A stretch of 64,000 bases of DNA from contig NC_079878.1 in assembly GCF_029227915.1 (NCBI RefSeq), forward strand, positions 32,019,501 to 32,083,500, in the 5' to 3' direction. This document shows, in pieces, positions 22,124-33,673 of this stretch. The notes beneath the pieces are model-generated. The model was not told the DNA's origin and searched no databases. It saw nothing but the letters and a program-made list of their open reading frames with translations. The translations under genes and the position numbers were made by a program. The stretch's first letter is position 1. Every line of letters starts with the position of its first letter. Source of the DNA: Hydractinia symbiolongicarpus. Lineage: Eukaryota; Cnidaria; Hydrozoa; Anthoathecata; Hydractiniidae.

Positions 22124-24961
22124 TCGTTCGGGAAATGAGTTTACTCCCTGGGTACTTTCTTTGTATACTTTTGACTATACGGGCCGAGTCCGGGATTTAC
22201 GGGAAATCGCGGATTTTCGTTTGCTGGCGATTAAACTTCTTTTATTCAGCGTCCCATCAAATATGAAAATATTTTTGAAAACTACAAGTCTCATGCGTTT
22301 AGTGGTAAAAAAATAATATAAAAAATCGTTCGGGAAATGAGTTTACTCCCTGGGTACTTTCTTTGTATACTTTTGACTATACGGGCCGAGTCCGGGATTT
22401 ACGGGAAATCGCAGGTTTTCGTTTGCCGGTGATTAAACTTCTTTTATTCAGCGTCTCATCAAAAATGAAAACATTTTTGAAAACTACAAGTCTCATGCGT
22501 TTTAGTGGTGAAAAAATAATTCAAAAATTCGTTAGGGAAATGAGTTTACTCACTGGGTACTTTCCTTGTATACTTTTGACTATACGGGCCGAGACCGGGA
22601 TTTACGGGAAATTGCGGGTTTTCGTTTGCCGGCGATTAAACTTCTTTTATTCAGTGTCTCATCAAAAATGAAAACATTTTTAAAAACTACAAGTCTCATG
22701 GGCTTTAGTGGTGAAATAATAATTTAAAAAATCGTTTGGGAAATGAGTTTACTCCCTGGGTACTTTCTTTGTATACTTTTGACTATACGGGCCGAGTCCA
22801 GGATTTACGGGAAATCGCAGGTTTTCGTTTGCCGGCGATTAAACTTCTTTTATTCAGCGTCTCATCAAAAATGAAAACATTTTTAAAAACTACAAGTCTC
22901 ATGGGCTTTAGTGGTGAAATAATAATTTAAAAAATCGTTTGGGAAATGAGTTTACTCCCTGGGTACTTTCTTTGTATACTTTTGACTATACGGGCCGAGT
23001 CCAGGATTTACGGGAAATTGCAGGTTTTCGTTTGCCGGCGATTAAACTTCTTTTATTCAGCGTCTCATCAAAAATGAAAACATTTTTAAAAACTACAAGT
23101 CTCATGCGTTTTAGTGGTGAAAAAGTAATATAAAAAATCGTTCGGGAAATGAGTTTACTCCCTGGGTACTTTCTTTGTATACTTTTGACTATACGGGCCA
23201 AGCCCGAGATTTACGGGAAATCGCGGGTTTTCGTTTGCCGGCGATTAAACTTCTTTTATTCAGCGTCTCATCAAAAATGAAAACATTTTTAAAAACTACA
23301 AGTCTCATGGGCTTTAGTGGTGAAATAATAAATTAAAAAATCGTTTGGGAAATGAGTTTACTCCCTGGGTACTTTCTTTGTATACTTTTGACTATACGGG
23401 CCGAGTCCAGGATTTACGGGAAATCGCAGGTTTCCGTTTGCCGGCGATCAAACTTCTTTTATTCAGCGTCTCATCAAAAATGAAAACATTTTTAAAAACT
23501 ACAAGTGTCACGGGCTTTAGTGGTGAAATAATAATTTAAAAAATCGTTTGGAAAATGAGTTTACTCCCTGGGTACTTTCTTTGTATACTTTTGACTATAC
23601 GGGCCGAGTCCAGGATTTACGGGAAATTGCAGGTTTTCGTTTGCCGGCGATTAAACTTCTTTTATTCAGCGTCTCATCAAAAATGAAAACATTTTTAAAA
23701 ACTACAAGTCTCATGCGTTTTAGTGGTGAAAAAGTAATTTAAAAAATCGTTCGGGAAATGAGTTTACTCCCTGGGTACTTTCTTTGTATACTTTTGGCTA
23801 TACGGGCCAAGCCCGAGATTTACGGGAAATCGCGGGTTTTCGTTTGCCGGCGATTAAACTTCTTTTATTCAGCGTCTCATCAAAAATGAAAACATTTTTA
23901 AAAACTACAAGTCTCATGCGTTTTAGTGGTGAAAAAGTAATTTAAAAAATCGTTCGGGAAATGAGTTTACTCCCTGGGTACTTTCTTTGTATACTTTTGA
24001 CTATACGGACCAAGCCGGGATTTACGGGAAATCGCGGGTTTTCGTTTGCCGGCGATTAAACTTCTTTTATTCAGCGTCTCATCAAAAATGAAAACATTTT
24101 TAAAAATTACAAGTCTTATGCGTTTTAGTGGTGAAAAAATAATTTAAAAAATCGTTCGGGAAATGAGTTTACTCCCTGGGTGCTTTCTTTGTATACTTTT
24201 GACTATACGCGCCAAGCCGGGATTTACGGGAAATCGCGGGTTCTCGTTTGCCGGCGATTAAACTTCTTTTATTCAGCGTGTCATCAAAAATGAAAACATT
24301 TTTAAAAACTACAAGTCTCATGGGCTTTAGTGGTGAAATAATAATTTAAAAAATCGTTCGGGAAATGAGTTTACTCCCTGGGTACTTTCTTTGTATACAT
24401 TCGACTATACGGGCCAAGCCCCGGATTTACGGGAAAACGCGGGATTTCGTTTGCCGGCGATTAAACCTCTTTCATTAAGCGTCTCATCAAAAATGAAAAC
24501 ATTTTTGAAAATTACAAGTCTCATGCGTTTTAGTGGTGAAAAAATAATTTAAAAAATCGTTCGGGAAATGAGTTTACTCCCTGGGTACCTTCTTTGTATG
24601 CTTTTGACTATACGGGCCGAGTCCGGGATTTACGGGAAATCGCGGATTTTCGTTTGCTGGCGATTAAACTTCTTTTATTCAGCGTCCCATCAAATATGAA
24701 AATATTTTTGAAAACTACAAGTCTCATGCGTTTAGTGGTAAAAAAATAATATAAAAAATCGTTCGGGAAATGAGTTTACTCCCTGGGTACTTTCTTTGTA
24801 TACTTTTGACTATACGGGCCGAGTCCGGGATTTACGGGAAATCGCAGGTTTTCGTTTGCCGGCGATTAAACTTCTTTTATTCAGCGTCTCATCAAAAATG
24901 AAAACATTTTTAAAAACTACAAGTCTCATGGGCTTTAGTGGTGAAATAATAATTTAAAAAA
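22124..24961 (+). repeat. Spacer of 14 monomers between block copies 1 and 2
   Basis: Order: E, P, Q, D, N, A, D, N, A, R, G, F, E, P/D chimera (24759). The first eleven monomers (22124-24353, 2230 bp) match 35094-37323 monomer for monomer at offset 12970, including the A with CATGGGC and ATAATAAATT (23138 and 36108) and the D with TTTCCG and GATCAAAC. F-E-P/D then leads into block copy 2. Confidence 0.85.
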
Positions 24962-27900
24962 TCGTTTGGGAAATGAGTTTACTCCCTGGGTACTTTCTTT
25001 GTATACTTTTGACTATACGGGCCAAGCCCGAGATTTACGGGAAATCGCGGGTTTTCGTTTGCCGGCGATTAAACTTCTTTTATTCAGCGTCTCATCAAAA
25101 ATGAAAACATTTTTAAAAACTACAAGTCTCATGCGTTTTAGTGGTGAAAAAGTAGTTTAAAAAATCGTTCGGGAAATGAGTTTACTCCCTGGGTACTTTC
25201 TTTGTATACTTTTGACTATACGGGCCAAGCCTGGATTTACGGGAAATCGCGGGTTTTCGTTTGCCGGCGATTAAACTTCTTTTATTCAGCGTCTCATCAA
25301 AAATGAAAACATTTTTAAAAATTACAAGTCTTATGCGTTTTAGTGGTGAAAAAATAATTTAAAAAATCGTTCGGGAAATGAGTTTACTCCCTGGGTACTT
25401 TCTTTGTATACTTTTGACTATACGCGCCAAGCCGGGATTTACGGGAAATCGCGGGTTCTCGTTTGCATGGCGAATAAACTTCTTTTATTCAGCGTCTCAT
25501 CAAAAATGAAAACATTTTTAAAAACTACATGTCTTATGCGTTTTAGTGGTGGAAAAATAATTAAAAAATCGTTCTGGAAATGAGTTTACTCACAGGGTAC
25601 TTTCTTTGTATACATTCGACTATACGGGCCAAGCCCGGGATTTACGGGAAATCGCGGGTTTTCGTTTTCCGGCGATTAAACCTCTTTCATTAAGCGTCTC
25701 ATCAAAAATGAAAACATTTTTGAAAACTACAAGTCTCATGGGCTTTAGTGGTGAAAAAGTAATTTAAAAAATCGTTCGGGAAATGAGTTTACTCCCTGGG
25801 TACTTTCTTTGTATACTTTTGACTATACGGGCCAAGCCCGAGATTTACGGGAAATCGCGGGTTTTCGTTTGCCGGCGATTAAACTTCTTTTATTCAGCGT
25901 CTCATCAAAAATGAAAACATTTTTAAAAACAACAAGTCTCATGGGCTTTAGTGGTGAAAAAGTAATTTAAAAAATCGTTCGGGAAATGAGTTTACTCCCT
26001 GGGTACTTTCTTTGTATACTTTTGACTATACGGGCCAAGCCCGAGATTTACGGGAAATCGCGGGTTTTCGTTTGCCGGCGATTAAACTTCTTTTATTCAG
26101 CGTCTCATCAAAAATGAAAACATTTTTAAAAACTACAAGTCTCATGCGTTTTAGTGGTGAAAAAGTAGTTTAAAAAATCGTTCGGGAAAAGAGTTTACTC
26201 CCTGGGTACTTTCTTTGTATACTTTTGACTATACGGGCCAAGCCGGGATTTACGGGAAATCGCGGGTTTTCGTTTGCCGGCGATTAAACTTCTTTTATTC
26301 AGCGTCTCATCAAAAATGAAAACATTTTTAAAAATTACAAGTCTTATGCGTTTTAGTGGTGAAAAAATAATTTAAAAAATCGTTCGGGAAATGAGTTTAC
26401 TCCCTGGGTACTTTCTTTGTATACTTTTGACTATACGCGCCAAGCCGGGATTTACGGGAAATCGCGGGTTCTCGTTTGCCGGCGAATAAACTTCTTTTAT
26501 TCAGCGTCTCATCAAAAATGAAAACATTTTTAAAAACTACATGTCTTATGCGTTTTAGTGGTGGAAAAATAATTAAAAAATCGTTCTGGAAATGAGTTTA
26601 CTCACAGGGTACTTTCTTTGTATACATTCGACTATACGGGCCAAGCCCGGGATTTACGGGAAATCGCGGGTTTTCGTTTTCCGGCGTTTAAACCTCTTTC
26701 ATTAAGCGTCTCATCAAAAATGAAAACATTTTTGAAAACTACAAGTCTCATGCGTTTTAGTGGTGAAAAAATAATTTAAAAAATCGTTCGGGAAATGAGT
26801 TTACTCCCTGGGTACCTTCTTTGTATGCTTTTGACTATACGGGCCGAGTCCGGGATTTACGGGAAATCGCGGATTTTCGTTTGCTGGCGATTAAACTTCT
26901 TTTATTCAGCGTCTCATCAAAAATCAAAACATTTTTAAAAATTACAAGTCTTATGCGTTTTAGTGGTGAAAAAATAATTTAAAAAATCGTTCGGGAAATG
27001 AGTTTACTCCCTGGGTACTTTCTTTGTATACTTTTGACTATACGCGCCAAGCCGGGATTTACGGGAAATCGCGGGTTCTCGTTTGCCGGCGAATAAACTT
27101 CTTTTATTCAGCGTCTCATCAAAAATGAAAACATTTTTAAAAACTACATGTCTTATGCGTTTTAGTGGTGGAAAAATAATTAAAAAATCGTTCTGGAAAT
27201 GAGTTTACTCACAGGGTACTTTCTTTGTATACATTCGACTATACGGGCCAAGCCCGGGATTTACGGGAAATCGCGGGTTTTCGTTTTCCGGCGATTAAAC
27301 CTCTTTCATTAAGCGTCTCATCAAAAATGAAAACATTTTTGAAAACTACAAGTCTCATGCGTTTTAGTGGTGAAAAAAAAATTAAAAAATCGTTCGGGAA
27401 ATGAGTTTACTCCCTGGGTACTTTCTTTGTATACATTCGACTATACGGGCCAAGCCCCGGATTTACGGGAAAACGCGGGATTTCGTTTGCCGGCGATTAA
27501 ACCTCTTTCATTAAGCGTCTCATCAAAAATGAAAACATTTTTGAAAATTACAAGTCTCATGCGTTTTAGTGGTGAAAAAATAATTTAAAAAATCGTTCGG
27601 GAAATGAGTTTAATCCCTGGGTACCTTCTTTGTATGCTTTTGACTATACGGGCCGAGTCCGGGATTTACGGGAAATCGCGGATTTTCGTTTGCTGGCGAT
27701 TAAACTTCTTTTATTCAGCGTCCCATCAAATATGAAAATATTTTTGGAAACTACAAGTCTCATGCGTTTTAGTGGTGAAAAAAAAATTTAAAAAATCGTT
27801 CGGGAAACGAGTTTACTCCCTGGGTACTTTCTTTGTATACATTCGACTATACGGGCCAAGCCCCGGATTTACGGGAAAACGCGGGATTTCGTTTGCCGGC

Positions 27901-29013
27901 GATTAAACCTCTTTCATTAAGCGTCTCATCAAAAATGAAAACATTTTTGAAAATTACAAGTCTCATGCGTTTTAGTGGTGAAAAAATAATTTAAAAAATC
28001 GTTCGGGAAATGAGTTTAATCCCTGGGTACCTTCTTTGTATGCTTTTGACTATACGGGCCGAGTCCGGGATTTACGGGAAATCGCGGATTTTCGTTTGCT
28101 GGCGATTAAACTTCTTTTATTCAGCGTCCCATCAAATATGAAAATATTTTTGAAAACTACAAGTCTCATGCGTTTTAGTGGTGAAAAAAAAATTTAAAAA
28201 ATCGTTCGGGAAACGAGTTTACTCCCTGGGTACTTTCTTTGTATACATTCGACTATACGGGCCAAGCCCCGGATTTACGGGAAAACGCGGGATTTCGTTT
28301 GCCGGCGATTAAACCTCTTTCATTAAGCGTCTCATCAAAAATGAAAACATTTTTGAAAACTACAAGTCTCATGCGTTTTAGTGGTGAAAAAATAATTCAA
28401 AAATTCGTTAGGGAAATGAGTTTACTCACTGGGTACTTTCCTTGTATACTTTTGACTATACGGGCCGAGACCGGGATTTACGGGAAATTGCGGGTTTTCG
28501 TTTGCCGGCGATTAAACTTCTTTTATTCAGTGTCTCATCAAAAATGAAAACATTTTTAAAAACTACAAGTCTCATGGGCTTTAGTGGTGAAATAATAATT
28601 TAAAAAATCGTTTGGGAAATGAGTTTACTCCCTGGGTACTTTCTTTGTATACTTTTGACTATACGGGCCGAGTCCAGGATTTACGGGAAATCGCAGGTTT
28701 TCGTTTGCCGGCGATTAAACTTCTTTTATTTAGCGTCTCATCAAAAATGAAAACATTTTTAAAAACTACAAGTCTCATGGGCTTTAGTGGTGAAATAATA
28801 ATTTAAAAAATCGTTTGGGAAATGAGTTTACTCCCTGGGTACTTTCTTTGTATACTTTTGACTATACGGGCCGAGTCCAGGATTTACGGGAAATTGCAGG
28901 TTTTCGTTTGCCGGCGATTAAACTTCTTTTATTCAGCGTCTCATCAAAAATGAAAACATTTTTAAAAACTACAAGTCTCATGCGTTTTAGTGGTGAAAAA
29001 GTAATATAAAAAA
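24962..29013 (+). repeat. 20-monomer block, copy 2 (4052 bp)
   Basis: Same layout as 18073-22123 at offset 6889, with three local replacements. The end of H at 25569 and the next unit at 25772 are N/A-like (CATGGGC, GTAATTT) where copies 1 and 3 have an E/D chimera. The second E (27999) is 203 bp instead of 202. The P position (28202) has an F front joined to a P back. The marker CATGAG at 21076 and 32626 is CATGCG here. The register is kept, so these look like conversion tracts rather than crossovers. Confidence 0.88.
28202..28404 (+). repeat. Chimeric monomer F/P
   Basis: The front is F (CATTCGAC, CCAAGCCCCGG, AAAACGCGGG, CATTAAGCG) and the back is P (GAAAACTAC, CATGCG, AATTCAAAAATTCGTTAGGG). 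The switch lies between offsets 125 and 159. Copies 1 and 3 of the block have an ordinary P here (21312 and 32862). Confidence 0.85.
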
Positions 29014-29622
29014 TCGTTCGGGAAATGAGTTTACTCCCTGGGTACTTTCTTTGTATACTTTTGACTATACGGGCCAAGCCCGAGATTTACGGGAAATCGC
29101 GGGTTTTCGTTTGCCGGCGATTAAACTTCTTTTATTCAGCGTCTCATCAAAAATGAAAACATTTTTGAAAACTACAAGTCTCATGCGTTTTAGTGGTGAA
29201 AAAATAATTTAAAAATTCGTTAGGGAAATGAGTTTACTCACTGGGTACTTTCCTTGTATACTTTTGACTATACGGGCCGAGACCGGGATTTACGGGAAAT
29301 TGCGGGTTTTCGTTTGCCGGCGATTAAACTTCTTTTATTCAGTGTTTCATCAAAAATGAAAACATTTTTAAAAACTACAAGTCTCATGGGCCTTAGTGGT
29401 GAAATAGTAATTTAAAAAATCGTTTGGGAAATGAGTTTACTCCCTGGGTACTTTCTTTGTATACTTTTGACTATACGGGCCGAGTCCAAGATTTACGGGA
29501 AATCGCAGGCTTTCGTTTGCCGGCGATTAAACTTCTTTTATTCAGCGTCTCATCAAAAATGAAAACATTTTTAAAAACTACAAGTCTCATGGGCTTTAGT
29601 GGTGAAATAATAATTTAAAAAA
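29014..29622 (+). repeat. Three-monomer spacer between block copies 2 and 3
   Basis: Order: A (29014), Q (29217), D (29420), 609 bp. The Q has GTGTTTC and GAAATAGTAA, marks shared with Q copies at 38135, 40772 and 42799, so this segment is related to the 38-43 kb repeats rather than to the neighbouring blocks. D at 29420 has private changes (TCCAAGATT, GCAGGCTTTCG). Confidence 0.82.
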
Positions 29623-32600
29623 TCGTTTGGGAAATGAGTTTACTCCCTGGGTACTTTCTTTGTATACTTTTGACTATACGGGCCAAGCCCGAGATTTACG
29701 GGAAATCGCGGGTTTTCGTTTGCCGGCGATTAAACTTCTTTTATTCAGCGTCTCATCAAAAATGAAAACATTTTTAAAAACTACAAGTCTCATGCGTTTT
29801 AGTGGTGAAAAAGTAGTTTAAAAAATCGTTCGGGAAATGAGTTTACTCCCTGGGTACTTTCTTTGTATACTTTTGACTATACGGGCCAAGCCTGGATTTA
29901 CGGGAAATCGCGGGTTTTCGTTTGCCGGCGATTAAACTTCTTTTATTCAGCGTCTCATCAAAAATGAAAACATTTTTAAAAATTACAAGTCTTATGCGTT
30001 TTAGTGGTGAAAAAATAATTTAAAAAATCGTTCGGGAAATGAGTTTACTCCCTGGGTACTTTCTTTGTATACTTTTGACTATACGCGCCAAGCCGGGATT
30101 TACGGGAAATCGCGGGTTCTCGTTTGCATGGCGAATAAACTTCTTTTATTCAGCGTCTCATCAAAAATGAAAACATTTTTAAAAACTACATGTCTTATGC
30201 GTTTTAGTGGTGGAAAAATAATTAAAAAATCGTTCTGGAAATGAGTTTACTCACAGGGTACTTTCTTTGTATACATTCGACTATACGGGCCAAGCCCGGG
30301 ATTTACGGGAAATCGCGGGTTTTCGTTTTCCGGCGATTAAACCTCTTTCATTAAGCGTCTCATCAAAAATGAAAACATTTTTGAAAACTACAAGTCTCAT
30401 GCGTTTTAGTGGTGAAAAAATAATTTAAAAAATCGTTCGGGAAATGAGTTTACTCCCTGGGTACCTTCTTTGTATGCTTTTGACTATACGGGCCGAGTCC
30501 AGGATTTACGGGAAATCGCAGGTTTTCGTTTGCCGGCGATCAAACTTCTTTTATTCAGCGTCTCATCAAAAATGAAAACATTTTTAAAAACTACAAGTCT
30601 CATGGGCTTTAGTGGTGAAAAAGTAATTTAAAAAATCGTTCGGGAAATGAGTTTACTCCCTGGGTACTTTCTTTGTATACTTTTGACTATACGGGCCAAG
30701 CCCGAGATTTACGGGAAATCGCGGGTTTTCGTTTGCCGGCGATTAAACTTCTTTTATTCAGCGTCTCATCAAAAATGAAAACATTTTTAAAAACTACAAG
30801 TCTCATGCGTTTTAGTGGTGAAAAAGTAGTTTAAAAAATCGTTCGGGAAAAGAGTTTTCTCCCTGGGTACTTTCTTTGTATACTTTTGACTATACGGGCC
30901 AAGCCGGGATTTACGGGAAATCGCGGGTTTTCGTTTGCCGGCGATTAAACTTCTTTTATTCAGCGTCTCATCAAAAATGAAAACATTTTTAAAAATTACA
31001 AGTCTTATGCGTTTTAGTGGTGAAAAAATAATTTAAAAAATCGTTCGGGAAATGAGTTTACTCCCTGGGTACTTTCTTTGTATACTTTTGACTATACGCG
31101 CCAAGCCGGGATTTACGGGAAATCGCGGGTTCTCGTTTGCCGGCGAATAAACTTCTTTTATTCAGCGTCTCATCAAAAATGAAAACATTTTTAAAAACTA
31201 CATGTCTTATGCGTTTTAGTGGTGGAAAAATAATTAAAAAATCGTTCTGGAAATGAGTTTACTCACAGGGTACTTTCTTTGTATACATTCGACTATACGG
31301 GCCAAGCCCGGGATTTACGGGAAATCGCGGGTTTTCGTTTTCCGGCGTTTAAACCTCTTTCATTAAGCGTCTCATCAAAAATGAAAACATTTTTGAAAAC
31401 TACAAGTCTCATGCGTTTTAGTGGTGAAAAAATAATTTAAAAAATCGTTCGGGAAATGAGTTTACTCCCTGGGTACCTTCTTTGTATGCTTTTGACTATA
31501 CGGACCGAGTCCGGGATTTACGGGAAATCGCGGATTTTCGTTTGCTAGCGATTAAACTTCTTTTATTCAGCGTCTCATCAAAAATCAAAACATTTTTAAA
31601 AATTACAAGTCTTATGCGTTTTAGTGGTGAAAAAATAATTTAAAAAATCGTTTGGGAAATGAGTTTACTCCCTGGGTACTTTCTTTGTATACTTTTGACT
31701 ATACGCGCCAAGCCGGGATTTACGGGAAATCGCGGGTTCTCGTTTGCCGGCGAATAAACTTCTTTTATTCAGCGTCTCATCAAAAATGAAAACATTTTTA
31801 AAAACTACATGTCTTATGCGTTTTAGTGGTGGAAAAATAATTAAAAAATCGTTCTGGAAATGAGTTTACTCACAGGGTACTTTCTTTGTATACATTCGAC
31901 TATACGGGCCAAGCCCGGGATTTACGGGAAATCGCGGGTTTTCGTTTTCCGGCGATTAAACCTCTTTCATTAAGCGTCTCATCAAAAATGAAAACATTTT
32001 TGAAAACCAAAAGTCTCATGCGTTTTAGTGGTGAAAAAAAAATTAAAAAATCGTTCGGGAAATGAGTTTACTCCCTGGGTACTTTCTTTGTATACATTCG
32101 ACTATACGGGCCAAGCCCCGGATTTACGGGAAAACGCGGGATTTCGTTTGCCGGCGATTAAACCTCTTTCATTAAGCGTCTCATCAAAAATGAAAACATT
32201 TTTGAAAATTACAAGTCTCATGCGTTTTAGTGGTGAAAAAATAATTTAAAAAATCGTTCGGGAAATGAGTTTACTCCCTGGGTACCTTCTTTGTATGCTT
32301 TTGACTATACGGGCCGAGTCCGGGATTTACGGGAAATCGCGGATTTTCGTTTGCTGGCGATTAAACTTCTTTTATTCAGCGTCCCATCAAATATGAAAAT
32401 ATTTTTGAAAACTACAAGTCTCATGCGTTTTAGTGGTGAAAAAAAAATTTAAAAAATCGTTCGGGAAACGAGTTTACTCCCTGGGTACTTTCTTTGTATA
32501 CATTCGACTATACGGGCCAAGCCCCGGATTTACGGGAAAACGCGGGATTTCGTTTGCCGGCGATTAAACCTCTTTCATTAAGCGTCTCATCAAAAATGAA

Positions 32601-33673
32601 AACATTTTTGAAAATTACAAGTCTCATGAGTTTTAGTGGTGAAAAAATAATTTAAAAAATCGTTCGGGAAATGAGTTTACTCCCTGGGTACCTTCTTTGT
32701 ATGCTTTTGACTATACGGGCCGAGTCCGGGATTTACGGGAAATCGCGGATTTTCGTTTGCTGGCGATTAAACTTCTTTTATTCAGCGTCCCATCAAATAT
32801 GAAAATATTTTTGAAAACTACAAGTCTCATGCGTTTAGTGGTAAAAAAATAATATAAAAAATCGTTCGGGAAATGAGTTTACTCCCTGGGTACTTTCTTT
32901 GTATACTTTTGACTATACGGGCCGAGTCCGGGATTTACGGGAAATCGCAGGTTTTCGTTTGCCGGTGATTAAACTTCTTTTATTCAGCGTCTCATCAAAA
33001 ATGAAAACATTTTTGAAAACTACAAGTCTCATGCGTTTTAGTGGTGAAAAAATAATTCAAAAATTCGTTAGGGAAATGAGTTTACTCACTGGGTACTTTC
33101 CTTGTATACTTTTGACTATACGGGCCGAGACCGGGATTTACGGGAAATTGCGGGTTTTCGTTTGCCGGCGATTAAACTTCTTTTATTCAGTGTCTCATCA
33201 AAAATGAAAACATTTTTAAAAACTACAAGTCTCATGGGCTTTAGTGGTGAAATAATAATTTAAAAAATCGTTTGGGAAATGAGTTTACTCCCTGGGTACT
33301 TTCTTTGTATACTTTTGACTATACGGGCCGAGTCCAGGATTTACGGGAAATCGCAGGTTTTCGTTTGCCGGCGATTAAACTTCTTTTATTTAGCGTCTCA
33401 TCAAAAATGAAAACATTTTTAAAAACTACAAGTCTCATGGGCTTTAGTGGTGAAATAATAATTTAAGAAATCGTTTGGGAAATGAGTTTACTCCCTGGGT
33501 ACTTTCTTTGTATACTTTTGACTATACGGGCCGAGTCCAGGATTTACGGGAAATTGCAGGTTTTCGTTTGCCGGCGATTAAACTTCTTTTATTCAGCGTC
33601 TCATCAAAAATGAAAACATTTTTAAAAACTACAAGTCTCATGCGTTTTAGTGGTGAAAAAGTAATATAAAAAA
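29623..33673 (+). repeat. 20-monomer block, copy 3 (4051 bp)
   Basis: Same 20-monomer order and same length as 18073-22123, offset 11550, and 4661 from copy 2. By eye I found about a dozen single-base differences from copy 1, for example GTTTTCTCCC near 30853, CGGACCGAG near 31502, GCTAGCG near 31545 and AACCAAAAG near 32006. Copies 1 and 3 agree at the sites where copy 2 has been converted. Confidence 0.9.
29826..30027 (+). repeat. Monomer class R (exemplar), 202-bp A relative
   Basis: Like A, but with CCAAGCCTGG or CCAAGCCGGG (one base short), TCGCGGGTTTTCG, and in most copies AAAATTACAAG and CTTATGCG. Members start at 15437, 16451, 18276, 19289, 23950, 25165, 26178, 29826, 30839 and 36920. 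In most blocks R stands between A and G, giving A-R-G-H. Copies 15437 and 16451 have GCCAGCG. Copy 15437 ends like B (CATACG, AATTC) and leads into C, so it is a chimera. Confidence 0.78.

Noticed and set aside
22986-23201. 71-residue open frame on the - strand, recurring at N-A junctions
   Set aside because: It appears only where N ends in GTAATATAAA, which removes a stop on the other strand. It is a by-product of a class mark.
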